Positions 18,195 through 26,156 of a stretch of 50,559 nt of DNA are shown one piece after another. The position numbers and the translations under genes were made by a program. Every line of letters starts with the position of its first letter. The first letter of the stretch is position 1. The notes under the pieces are model-generated. The model ran no database searches, was not told the origin of the DNA, and saw only the letters and a list, made by a program, of their open reading frames with translations. Source of the DNA: Sulfuritalea sp. (lineage in GTDB: Bacteria; Pseudomonadota; Gammaproteobacteria; Burkholderiales; Rhodocyclaceae); NCBI GenBank assembly GCA_021738385.1, contig JAIPCF010000011.1, forward strand, positions 1-50,559. The letters are read 5' to 3'.

Positions 18195-18734
18195 TTATTC
18201 GGGCGGGAAGCGCAGCTGCGAAAAGCTGCGCCCGGCCTGGATGGCGAGCCGCTCGATATCCGCCGCGGACTCCAGCCAGCCTTGCTGCTCCAGAAACACC
18301 AGGTAGGCGCGCGTGCTGATCTTGCGGCAGTTGTCCGGCAGCAAAAAGCTGGCGCGGGCGATTTTGTGGTCCTCGAACAGGAACACGCCGGTTTGTGGCG
18401 GCTGATCAGCGTCAAGCTCTTTTAGCGCGAAGTCGTTCATGGTCTCCTGGATCGCCAGTTCGCCGAGATTGGCGCTGCGCGCGGCGGCGGGGTTTGCCGC
18501 CAGCGTTTGCTGGTGATGCCGGAAAGTGCGGGTGGTGCGCACCGGAACCTTGCCGGTGGCGGCCCACTGCGCGAGTTTCTCGCTGGTCGGCGTCTGGTTG
18601 CGCGTCACTTCGTGCAGCACCATATCGACCAGCACTATCGGCCAGCCGGGTTTGAACAGCAGGTCGAGCGCATCGGCATAGGCCAGCGTGATGAGCGGCC
18701 CGGCGTCGGGCAGCAAAACGACATTCGCCGCCAT
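18195..18734 (-). CDS. PIN-domain toxin-like protein (VapC-type)
   Basis: 179 residues. VVLLPDAGPLITLAY is a PIN start with the first catalytic Asp. Further acidic residues lie at VDMVLHEVTRN, NLGELAIQE and FLFEDHKIA, giving a plausible metal-dependent RNase site. It is preceded after 10 bases by a small ribbon-helix-helix-like gene, the usual antitoxin-toxin order. It is a little longer than typical VapC (about 130 residues). Downstream lies the hsdM remnant. The gene looks intact. Confidence 0.72.
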   Translation of the reverse strand: MAANVVLLPDAGPLITLAYADALDLLFKPGWPIVLVDMVLHEVTRNQTPTSEKLAQWAATGKVPVRTTRTFRHHQQTLAANPAAARSANLGELAIQETMNDFALKELDADQPPQTGVFLFEDHKIARASFLLPDNCRKISTRAYLVFLEQQGWLESAADIERLAIQAGRSFSQLRFPPE

Positions 18735-18744
18735 CGCAAGCGGC

Positions 18745-19092
18745 TCAGCTTGCCAGCGATGTCAGTTGATCAACCATGTTGCGCGTGTCGGCCTCCGGCA
18801 ATCGCGGCATCGGCAGGTGGGCTTGCGCCATCAACAGGAAGAGGTCTTCCTCGCTGTCGATCCCCAGCGCGCGCATGGCTTCGTCGCCCGCGAGCCGCCC
18901 CAGCGAAAAGTCGAGCAGACGCCGGTAATTCTGGTTGCCTGTCGCTTCGGCCGCCTCGAATGTTTCGACCAGATGGCGAAGCTCGGCGTTGAACAGCGCA
19001 TTGACCGAGGTGTCGCTCTTGGCGGCAATGATTTTGGCGCGCTTAAGCAGATCGCGATCAACCGCGCCGGTGAAATTGACGGTGCTTGCCAT
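18745..19092 (-). CDS. Antitoxin-like protein (RHH-type), partner of the PIN protein
   Basis: 115 residues. The N-terminus has an RHH-like pattern: a beta strand STVNFTGAVD, then helices DLLKRAKIIAAKSDTSVNAL and LFNAELRHLVE. The C-terminal part is probably the toxin-binding tail. GGAG lies 8-9 bases before the ATG. It stands first in the antitoxin, PIN toxin, hsdM-remnant operon. The AT-rich sequence just upstream may be its autoregulatory operator. Confidence 0.68.
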   Translation of the reverse strand: MASTVNFTGAVDRDLLKRAKIIAAKSDTSVNALFNAELRHLVETFEAAEATGNQNYRRLLDFSLGRLAGDEAMRALGIDSEEDLFLLMAQAHLPMPRLPEADTRNMVDQLTSLAS

Positions 19093-19111
19093 TTTCTTGA
19101 CTCCATGGAGT

Positions 19112-19131
19112 TAACACATAAATAAGTGTAT
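19112..19131 (-). promoter_or_regulatory. AT-rich, weakly symmetric site upstream of the antitoxin gene
   Basis: On the minus strand TACACTTATTTATGTGTTA has short inverted ends (ACAC and GTGT) in an unusually AT-rich stretch 20-40 bases before the antitoxin ATG. This fits an RHH operator overlapping a promoter, but the symmetry is only 4 bases. Confidence 0.3.
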
Positions 19132-19142
19132 CACTCAAACCT

Positions 19143-19469
19143 GTGTGTCTGGAAGTGCGCCGGTGTTGGTTCAGGGCGCGAACTGGTTCACCCGGATCGC
19201 TTTCGATGCTGGTTCGCCTGGAAGGCAACGCGCCCTTGCTGTTTGTCGGGGACCTGACGTATCAAACCGAGATGCTGATGAATGACCGGGTTGCCGCCAC
19301 CGGCAACAAGGCGGATCTCCTGGCGTCCTATGCCAAGGTCAGGTTTCTGAAGGAACAACTGCCCGCGCTTGTGATTCTGCCGGCACACGATTTTGCGGCA
19401 CAGGAATTGTTTTCGAGAGGCCGTGCGCGGCCCGGCGCATCGGCCGCCGCGGCTGCGACGCCCGGCTGA
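19143..19469 (+). pseudogene. Metallo-beta-lactamase-fold hydrolase, C-terminal fragment
   Basis: From about 19185 the frame reads SPGSLSMLVRL, LLFVGDLTYQTEML, NDRVAATGNKADLLASYAKV and LVILPAHDF. These are the C-terminal third of an MBL-fold (AHL-lactonase-like) hydrolase, with the Asp of GDLTY and the last His of PAHDF. The N-terminal HxHxDH metal motif is absent, and the sequence before 19185 does not belong to the family. The 5' part was evidently lost when the accessory segment was joined here. Confidence 0.78.
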
Positions 19470-19502
19470 ACGTAACCGCCGGACAAAACGGAGGGCCGGA
19501 CT

Positions 19503-19961
19503 TTGCGTTTGTGGACACTGCATCCGCGTTATCTCGATTCGCGCGGCCTGGTCGCGCTCTGGCGCGAGGCGCTGCTGGCGCAGGCGGTTCTCGGCGGGCA
19601 TACGCGCGGCTATACCCGTCATCCGCAGCTGCGCCGCTTTCGCGATGCGCCATCGCCCATGGCGGCGATCGCGAGCTATCTGCGCGCGGTTCAGGCCGAG
19701 GCCGCGGCGCGGGCCTACCGCTTCGATGCGAGCAAAATTGTTGCCGAAGAATCGGCGGCGCCGATCGCGGCGACGCGCGGGCAACTCGGTTATGAATGGG
19801 AACACCTCGTCGCCAAGCTGCGGCTGCGCGATGCGGCATGGCTTGAGCAGTTCGACACGCTCTCGCGGCCCGAGCCGCATCCGCTGTTCCATCTGGTCGC
19901 CGGCCCCGTCGCCGATTGGGAAGTCGCGCGGCCCCACGGGCCGCCGGGCGCGGCGGGCTAA
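19503..19961 (+). CDS. Pyrimidine dimer DNA glycosylase/endonuclease V family protein
   Basis: 152 residues of the Pyr_excise family (T4 DenV relatives), which removes UV-induced cyclobutane dimers. The characteristic start MRLWTLHPRYLDSRGLVALW and HTRGYTRHPQL are clear. The start is a TTG at 19503, where conserved family sequence begins immediately. Downstream residues (LRLRDAAWLEQF, HPLFHLVAGPVADWE) match the family end. It follows the truncated MBL gene after about 30 bases. Confidence 0.82.
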   Translation: MRLWTLHPRYLDSRGLVALWREALLAQAVLGGHTRGYTRHPQLRRFRDAPSPMAAIASYLRAVQAEAAARAYRFDASKIVAEESAAPIAATRGQLGYEWEHLVAKLRLRDAAWLEQFDTLSRPEPHPLFHLVAGPVADWEVARPHGPPGAAG

Positions 19962-20452
19962 GACGCTGCCGCGTTGGTGGCCCTGGCGGTCGGCGCTCCT
20001 GCCCGGGTGCGGCGGCGCGGACGTTGTCGATCTACAATGAATCGTGTGCTTCCGGCCTGCACAAGAAGCGGGCAGGACGCCGTTTTTCGAATTGCACTCG
20101 GTCATCAGCGGAGATGGAAATGAAGCTCGAATTGATAGTGGCTTGCGGGTCATGGCGGCGCGAACTTTCGCAAGTCCGGCGCCTGCTGGTGCGGACGATT
20201 CGCGACTGGCGCCCTGGCTTGCCGATCCTGATCGCAATGCTCTTCGCCGCGCCGCCTGTCTTCGCCGGGTCGGTGGCGCCGACTTTTCACGGCCAGGTGT
20301 TCGGGATTCGGCCAGGGATGGTTCCTGCAAGCCTGTCCCTGGCAAGGAAAATGCGGAGCGCCCCCAGGTGAACGTGGTTGCATTTTGTTTTTGCGCCACC
20401 ATTTATGCCACACCGATGCTCGACCGACATCGGCCAGACACGGAGCCCCACA
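19962..20452. other. Gene-poor gap with one possible small exported ORF
   Basis: About 490 bases. A frame from an ATG at 20114 (or 20120) to 20371 would give about 85 residues, with a Leu/Ala-rich segment ending PPVFAGS like a signal peptide, but no family is recognisable and the C-terminus is short. A weak match to the dispersed repeat lies at 20266-20290 (only its left half fits). Nothing else is seen. Confidence 0.4.
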
Positions 20453-20851
20453 ATGACACAGCCAAGCGATACCCATTCAAAGACGATTGGCTACATCCTC
20501 TGGATATTCGGCTTCACCGGCGCCCATCGCTTCTACTACGGCAAGCCGGTGACGGGAACGCTCTGGTTTTTCACGCTGGGCCTGCTGGGCATCGGCTGGT
20601 TGATCGACCTGTTCCTGATTCCGTCGATGGACCGCCAGGCTGATCTCAGATTTCGTGCGGGCAAGGTCGATTACTCCGTGGCCTGGATTCTGCTGACCTT
20701 TCTCGGTTTCTTCGGAATTCACCGGATGTACCTGGGCAAGTGGCTCACCGGCATCCTGTATCTGTGTACCTTCGGCTTGCTCGGTGTCGGTTACCTTTAC
20801 GACTACTGGACTCTGAACGACCAGATCACGGTGGTGAACGCATCGAAGTAG
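20453..20851 (+). CDS. TM2-domain membrane protein with a duplicated TM2 unit
   Basis: 132 residues from the ATG at 20453. The earlier in-frame ATG at 20378 lacks a ribosome site and gives a non-family N-terminus. Two TM2 units occur in tandem: the first has GFTGAHRFYYGKPVTG followed by a helix, the second GFFGIHRMYLGKWLTG followed by a helix and YDYWTLNDQI. The family is widespread and of unclear function in bacteria. About four hydrophobic helices are predicted, so it is an inner-membrane protein. Confidence 0.88.
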   Translation: MTQPSDTHSKTIGYILWIFGFTGAHRFYYGKPVTGTLWFFTLGLLGIGWLIDLFLIPSMDRQADLRFRAGKVDYSVAWILLTFLGFFGIHRMYLGKWLTGILYLCTFGLLGVGYLYDYWTLNDQITVVNASK

Positions 20852-20887
20852 AGCGCTAGCGCCGAGCACTTCCACCGCGCCCGGGTA

Positions 20888-20912
20888 GAAACTCGGCGCT
20901 GGTGGTACGGCG
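20888..20912 (+). repeat. Dispersed 25-bp repeat, copy F
   Basis: GAAACTCGGCG is followed by CTGGTGGTACGGCG, 37 bases after the TM2 gene stop, in the gap before the carboxylesterase gene. Confidence 0.85.
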
Positions 20913-21077
20913 TAGAGGAGGCGGGCGGGTGTTTTTCGGAGCGGCCAAGTGGCGCTCCGGTATCCTGAGACCCTCGGGCAATCGCGTGTCGACAAAAGAA
21001 CTTCGGTTTTGTCGTGGAAGCGAGCCGGAACAAGCCGCTACCCTTACACATATCCAAAAATACAACGGGAGCACAGC

Positions 21078-21755
21078 GTGGACGAATTTCTAGATGCAAT
21101 TGAAGTGGAGACCGGTGCAAACCCGCGCTATTCGGTGATCTGGATGCATGGCCTGGGTGCGGACGGCTCCGATTTCGAGCCGGTGGTGCCCGAATTGGGG
21201 TTGGATCGCGGCCCCGCATTGCGCTTCATATTTCCGCACGCGCCACAGATTCCGGTGACCTGCAACGGCGGCTATGTGATGCCGGCCTGGTACGACATCA
21301 TCTCGCTGGACAGCAGCAGCCGCACCGTCGATGAGGCCGGCATCCTCAAGTCGCGGCAGGCAATCCGGCGCCTGATCGAGCGCGAAAACCGGCGCGGCGT
21401 GCCCTGCGAGTGCATTTTCGTCGCCGGCTTCTCGCAAGGCGGCGCGGTGGCTTACACCACGGCGCTGACTCACACTGAGCCGCTGGCCGGCGTCATCGCG
21501 ATATCGACCTACATACCTTCAGTCGCGCTGATCGAGGCCGAGGCGACCGATGCCAACCGGGCTGCACCGATATTCGCAGCACATGGCAGCGATGACGAGG
21601 TCGTGTCACCCGAACTTGGAATTCAGGCCCGGGATTTTCTTGCCGCGCTCGGCTATGACATCGAATGGCACGACTATCCGATGCCGCACTCGGTGTGCCT
21701 GGAAGAGATCCACGATATCGGCCGCTGGCTGCGAGCCCGGATGACGACTGGCTAG
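21078..21755 (+). CDS. Alpha/beta-hydrolase carboxylesterase (phospholipase/carboxylesterase family)
   Basis: 225 residues. The start is a GTG at 21078 with GGGAG upstream. The longer frame from 20949 adds non-family sequence. WMHGLGADGSDFEP is the oxyanion-hole region. The catalytic triad is Ser119 in GFSQGG, Asp173 in HGSDDEVV and His204 in PMPHSVC. Length and motifs match the EstB-like esterases acting on short acyl esters. No signal peptide, so cytosolic. Confidence 0.9.
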   Translation: MDEFLDAIEVETGANPRYSVIWMHGLGADGSDFEPVVPELGLDRGPALRFIFPHAPQIPVTCNGGYVMPAWYDIISLDSSSRTVDEAGILKSRQAIRRLIERENRRGVPCECIFVAGFSQGGAVAYTTALTHTEPLAGVIAISTYIPSVALIEAEATDANRAAPIFAAHGSDDEVVSPELGIQARDFLAALGYDIEWHDYPMPHSVCLEEIHDIGRWLRARMTTG

Positions 21756-22621
21756 CGCTCCGTTTCGCGATCGCAGGCGCGAGCCAGCAACTGCTCGAAG
21801 CCCGGATAGTTATCGCGGGTCAGGGCAGATTTGGCGGAAAACGCGCTGGTGGATTCGCCACGTTTGAGTGCATCGACAAAGCCGGCGCTGTCATGCACCC
21901 AGTTGCCGCCGAGCAGCGTGACGCCACGGGCGAACAAGGCGTCGGGCAGGCAGCCGGCGCTGGGGCCAACCATGGCGAACCAGCGCGCGTTGCGGCAGGC
22001 GTCGAGCATGCGATCGAGTGTGTCGTTGAGCAGCAGGGTGCTGGTGGACAAGACTTTGCTGCAATTTGCAAGCTCACCGGCATCGAGCGTGACGCGGTAG
22101 CCCTCGGCCTCGCCGGTCAGCTCTGCCTTCAGTTCAACCACTGTGAGCTTGGAGCCGTTTTGCAAAACGCGACTCAGCAGCGGCCGGAACAGGCCGATCA
22201 TGCCGATCTGTTCGCCTGCTGTGGGATCCATTTGACCAATCGAGTCGGTGCTGTCGTCGGGACGAAATCCGGCACGGTCGAACAGGCTGCGAGTCAGCGC
22301 ATTGGCGGCGGCAAAACCGAGAGTTTTTGCAGGAAAGTCGGCGCTGGCGTAACGGCGAGCCAGGGTCAGCGCGTCGGCGCCGACAAGTTCCAGGCGCCCG
22401 ACGTCGTCGCGCAGGCGCTCGAGCGTGTCGTCGAGCAGCACATAGGAGAGGCCGAGCGAACCATCGTCCAGTTCCAGTGCGCAGAACTCACCCTTGCCGG
22501 CGTTGTCCGGGCCACCGCATTCGGCCCGTGCCGGCGGTAGGTGGAGGGCGCGCACACGCGGCAGCATACAGTGCGCGGCATAGGTTTCAAGCTGGGCGAG
22601 ATAATCGGCAGCGAAGCTCAC
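21752..22621 (-). CDS. DUF4213/DUF364 family protein
   Basis: 289 residues. The N-terminal half (GLSYVLLDD region) resembles the enolase-like DUF4213 domain. The C-terminal half, with VGPSAGCLPDALFARGVTLLGG, fits the Rossmann-like DUF364, described as a putative heavy-metal chelation domain. Function is unknown. The ATG overlaps the stop of the VWA gene by 4 bases, so it is coupled to the RavA/ViaA-like pair. Copy G of the dispersed repeat encodes RRYASADF around residues 89-96. The gene converges with the carboxylesterase gene, overlapping it by 4 bases. Confidence 0.75.
   Translation of the reverse strand: MSFAADYLAQLETYAAHCMLPRVRALHLPPARAECGGPDNAGKGEFCALELDDGSLGLSYVLLDDTLERLRDDVGRLELVGADALTLARRYASADFPAKTLGFAAANALTRSLFDRAGFRPDDSTDSIGQMDPTAGEQIGMIGLFRPLLSRVLQNGSKLTVVELKAELTGEAEGYRVTLDAGELANCSKVLSTSTLLLNDTLDRMLDACRNARWFAMVGPSAGCLPDALFARGVTLLGGNWVHDSAGFVDALKRGESTSAFSAKSALTRDNYPGFEQLLARACDRETER
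22333..22357 (+). repeat. Dispersed 25-bp repeat, copy G (in the DUF364 gene)
   Basis: The plus strand has GAAAGTCGGCG followed by CTGGCGTAACGGCG. The gene reads the complement as RRYASADF, the same frame as copies C and I. Confidence 0.84.
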
Positions 22622-24228
22622 TTGGGCTGCTCCCCGTTGTCCGACGGTGGCTCGGGTCGATGCTGGCCGTGACGCAAAGCGGCGGATGCCGCTTCACCGG
22701 AGACGGTTGCCTGCTGGTTGGCAGCGCTGCGCAAGGCGCCGGGAAAGTACAGGGCCGTAAGTCGATGTGAATGGATGGGCGAATCGACATTGGAACCGCC
22801 GTAGCGGCGCCAGTCGCGCACGGGATAAATGCTGTCGGCGATTTCGAGCAGGCCGACGGTTTCCCGGTCGGCGATCAGCACGCCTTGCACGCGCAGGCCA
22901 AGTTCGCGCTTGGCCGCGTCGAGACGGGCGACGATATCCCTGGTCGCACCGAACTCGCCATCGGTAGCGATCAGCAAGTCAGCCAGTTGCCAGCGCTGGT
23001 CCTCAAGCTTGGCGATGACGCGTTCCAGGGGCCCGCAGATGTCCGTGCCGCCGCGAAAGGCCTGGCCAAGAAATCGTGTCAGATCGGTAATGCCGGCGCG
23101 GTCGACGCTGAGCTCCATTTCGAGCAGTTCTTCGGGCCCGCCGAAAGCGAAGACATGGCAAGACCGCTGCTGGGCGTGTGCCGTGCGCATGGCTTCGAGC
23201 ACTACCGCCTTTGCTACCGCCTCGGCGCCGCCCTGCATTGAGCCGGAGGTGTCGACGCACACCAGGATCGGCCCCAGCTCCAGTCGTCTGGCCGGCCGTA
23301 ATCCGGGGCGCGGTTGCTGCACCGGAGCCGAGTGCAGCCGTATTTCAGTCAGGCGATCATCATCCTCGTAACACAGCAGGGTGCGTTCGGCACGTCGCGC
23401 GTGCCAGACCAGACGCAGACGCGGATGACCGAGCAGCATGGATTCGGCCGGCAGCATGCGCGCGATACGGTCCGCGCGGTGTATGCCGCGCGTCTCGCCG
23501 GGCATATCGGGTACACGCACGCTGCGCGCCTCAAAGCGTTGGGCGATGGCCTGGTCGATCACTTCGACCAGCGCCTGACTGTTCTCGGCGATCTGCTCGG
23601 CCGGTCGCGAGCGGCCCAGTTCGCGAATGATCTTGCTCAACTCGCGCAGGTTTGCCAGCAGGCGGCGGATGCGCAGCACCTCCTGCCATCCCGAGGAATG
23701 CAGCAGGCCACGAAGCTGGTCCCACTGCTGATGTTTCATGTCGTCGGGCACCATGCCGAAGACTTCGACCAGTTCGTCGATCTCGCTGCAATGCGCCTGC
23801 CAGTCGGTGACAAAGGCTTCGATGGCCATGCGCAGCGCTTCGGCTTCGCTGGCGCCACGGTCGATAAAATCGACGATGAAATCGAGATGAAACAGAATGC
23901 TCATCAGTACCGTGTCGGTCAGTTCCTGCTGGTCGCGGCAATAGCTGGCGAGCTTGAGCTCGGCAATGGCGTTGCCAAGCGCATCGGCGATCGGCGCCGG
24001 CGGCCATTGCCAAGTTTGAGGAATTGAGGCCGCGCCGATCATCAGTTCCCGGCGCAAATCCTTCAGCATGGCGAGGCGCAATTCGAGTCCGCCTTGCGAG
24101 TGGGTCAGGCCACCCAGCCAGGCTGAACGCGCCAGTTCGTCGAGGTCGGCCAGGCGCCGTTCTTCTGCGGCGAACAACAGCGGCTTGGGCCGCACTACGG
24201 GTGGAGCTGCTGGCGCTGGCGCATTCAC
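22618..24228 (-). CDS. ViaA-like VWA-domain protein
   Basis: 536 residues. A long helical N-terminal part is followed by a C-terminal von Willebrand A domain with the MIDAS motif DTSGS at about 326-330, then AKAVVLEAMRTAHAQ and a conserved Thr/Asp in ATDGEF. The layout and the ATPase encoded immediately upstream match ViaA of the E. coli RavA-ViaA pair, which acts as a chaperone-like complex on membrane and respiratory proteins. It starts 4 bases inside the end of the ATPase gene. The symbol is withheld because sequence similarity is judged by eye. Confidence 0.82.
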   Translation of the reverse strand: MNAPAPAAPPVVRPKPLLFAAEERRLADLDELARSAWLGGLTHSQGGLELRLAMLKDLRRELMIGAASIPQTWQWPPAPIADALGNAIAELKLASYCRDQQELTDTVLMSILFHLDFIVDFIDRGASEAEALRMAIEAFVTDWQAHCSEIDELVEVFGMVPDDMKHQQWDQLRGLLHSSGWQEVLRIRRLLANLRELSKIIRELGRSRPAEQIAENSQALVEVIDQAIAQRFEARSVRVPDMPGETRGIHRADRIARMLPAESMLLGHPRLRLVWHARRAERTLLCYEDDDRLTEIRLHSAPVQQPRPGLRPARRLELGPILVCVDTSGSMQGGAEAVAKAVVLEAMRTAHAQQRSCHVFAFGGPEELLEMELSVDRAGITDLTRFLGQAFRGGTDICGPLERVIAKLEDQRWQLADLLIATDGEFGATRDIVARLDAAKRELGLRVQGVLIADRETVGLLEIADSIYPVRDWRRYGGSNVDSPIHSHRLTALYFPGALRSAANQQATVSGEAASAALRHGQHRPEPPSDNGEQPK

Positions 24229-25637
24229 GCGGCGTCTAGTGTTTCGTGGGTGATCGGCTCCGGTATCGCACCGTCATCCTGCGGCAGACGTGGCAGATCG
24301 AGGAATCCCAGACGCGCAATGTTGGTGCGCGCGGCAAGTTCGTCGATCGCGGCCGCGGTAGCCGCCAGGTTGATGCCGGCACGAGTGGTCAGGCCCTGAT
24401 TCAGCCATAGACTTTGCTCGGCATAGGCATCAAGTTGATCGCGCAGGCGGGCGATCTCATTGGCATACGCGGCGATGCGATCAAGCATGGCATCGATCTG
24501 CCGCACGCGCGCTTCGATGTGGGTTTCACCGTAGCGCCGGCGACGGCTGTAACTCATGCGCAAGGCTGCGGCACCGCCCTTGGCGTCGCCCACTTCGCCG
24601 GCCAGTTCGGCGGACTTATCGACGGTCGAGAATTTCAGGCGTCCCGATTCGTCGTAGTCAAGGTCGTTGGCTTTTTGTTCGGCGTTGAGTTGGGCTTCGA
24701 AGGCTTCGACAACTCGGGTCAGGCGCGCTGGCGAGAAAGCCTCGCGCACGCCGAGCCGCGCTGCCAGCCAGTCCGCCACCACCGCCTGTCGTGCTGCATC
24801 GGGCCCGGTCAGCCAGGGCAGCAGCAGCAAATCCCACAGTGCCAGTTCTTTGCGGCTTTCGCTGGCAGCCGCGACGCGCAGTAGCCAGACGATTTTTACC
24901 CAGCGACGATCGGAGACATGGATCGGCAGGATCGCGAAGTGCTGGCGCAATTCAGCCAGCATCGCGACGAAGGCCTGCGGCACGTCGACTGCAGCGGCGT
25001 CATTGGCGAGGCCGGCGAGATCGCCTGCTTCAAGCGCCAACTCGGCACCGGGCGGTTTCCAGTCACGGCCGCGGCCGGCCTCCAGCAGGGCGCTGAAACC
25101 TTCGTTGCTGACGGGTGCGACCGGCAGGCGTACCAGAAAGCGATCGAAGAAAGCCTCGGCGATTTCGTCTTCCGGCACTTCGTTGGTGGCGCCCAACGCG
25201 CTGATCAGCGGGCAGTGCTGGCGGCCGGTGCCGTTATCGAACTCGCGCTCGTTGAGCAGGGTCAGCAGCGCATTGAGAATTGCGCTGTTGGCCTTGAAGA
25301 CTTCGTCGATAAAGGCAATCGAGGCGTCGGGCAGGAAGCCCGCAGTGTGGCGTTCGTAGCGATCTTCCTCGAGCGCCTGGATCGATAGCGGGCCGAAGAG
25401 CTCTTCGGGTACGGAAAACCGGGTCAGCAGACGTTCAAAATAGCGGGCATCGCGAAATACCGTGTGCAGGCGCCGCGCCAGTTCGCTCTTGGCCGTGCCC
25501 GGCGGGCCGATCAGCAGCGTGTGTTCTCCGGCAAGCGCCGCCAGCAGGCACAGTCGCACGCTCTGCCGGCGTTCGACCAGACCGTGTTCCAGCGTATCGA
25601 TGATCGCTCGCAGGCGGGCTGCGCGTTGGCTCTGCAT
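24225..25637 (-). CDS. RavA-like MoxR-family AAA+ ATPase
   Basis: 470 residues from the ATG at 25637; the upstream extension to 25805 is Arg-rich and not family-like. Walker A is GPPGTAKS (44-51), followed by FERLLTRFSVPEELFGPLSIQ, a MoxR/RavA hallmark, and Walker B FIDEVFKAN. Beyond the ATPase core there is a helical C-terminal region as in RavA. MoxR ATPases remodel or activate partners together with VWA proteins, and that partner is encoded directly downstream. Confidence 0.87.
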   Translation of the reverse strand: MQSQRAARLRAIIDTLEHGLVERRQSVRLCLLAALAGEHTLLIGPPGTAKSELARRLHTVFRDARYFERLLTRFSVPEELFGPLSIQALEEDRYERHTAGFLPDASIAFIDEVFKANSAILNALLTLLNEREFDNGTGRQHCPLISALGATNEVPEDEIAEAFFDRFLVRLPVAPVSNEGFSALLEAGRGRDWKPPGAELALEAGDLAGLANDAAAVDVPQAFVAMLAELRQHFAILPIHVSDRRWVKIVWLLRVAAASESRKELALWDLLLLPWLTGPDAARQAVVADWLAARLGVREAFSPARLTRVVEAFEAQLNAEQKANDLDYDESGRLKFSTVDKSAELAGEVGDAKGGAAALRMSYSRRRRYGETHIEARVRQIDAMLDRIAAYANEIARLRDQLDAYAEQSLWLNQGLTTRAGINLAATAAAIDELAARTNIARLGFLDLPRLPQDDGAIPEPITHETLDAA

Positions 25638-25707
25638 GGGATGGAATTGTAGGCAAGTGCGGCGCGTTTTGCGACGCTTCTGAAATTCGTGAGGTGCGTG
25701 CGGCGGT

Positions 25708-26154
25708 TCAGGCGTTGTTTCCAGCCGCCTCGTAAGCCTCGATTGCCGTGCGCAGTTTCTGCGGCAGGGGGCGCGAGGTTTTGCTCTCCGGGTCGGCGTT
25801 GACATAGACCACTTCGCCGCTGATCAGGCGTTCGCCCTCGCGGAAAATGCCCATCTCGAATGTCATGCTCGAATTGCCGAGCTTGGCTGCGCGCACGGCG
25901 ATTTCGAGGATGTCGTCGAAATGTGCCGAGGCGTGATAGTTGATCACGCTGCGAACGGCAAACAGATCGCCACCGGTGCCGGCGATACCTTCCGGATAGG
26001 GCAGGCCGATAGCGCGCCAGTATTCGGTAATGCCGATGTCGAAATATGTCAGGTAGTGCCCGTTGAAAACGATGTTCTGCGGATCGACTTCGGCCCAGCG
26101 TACACGCAGGCTGTGGCGCAGGGGAAAGGCAGCGAGTTCGGAGGGTTTATGCAT
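25708..26154 (-). CDS. YbgC/FadM-type acyl-CoA thioesterase
   Basis: 148 residues with a hot-dog (4HBT) fold. RVRWAEVDPQNIVFNGHYLTYFD contains the catalytic-Asp region of the YbgC class. It hydrolyses acyl-CoA or benzoyl-CoA-type thioesters; the substrate is not determinable. The ATG lies 2 bases after the stop of the 3-hydroxyacyl-CoA dehydrogenase gene, so the two are co-expressed and probably act in the same acyl-CoA pathway. Confidence 0.87.
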   Translation of the reverse strand: MHKPSELAAFPLRHSLRVRWAEVDPQNIVFNGHYLTYFDIGITEYWRAIGLPYPEGIAGTGGDLFAVRSVINYHASAHFDDILEIAVRAAKLGNSSMTFEMGIFREGERLISGEVVYVNADPESKTSRPLPQKLRTAIEAYEAAGNNA

Positions 26155-26156
26155 GC

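Noticed and set aside
20266..20290. Possible thirteenth repeat copy
   Set aside because: Left half (AAAAGTCGGCG) fits but the right half departs at most fixed positions.
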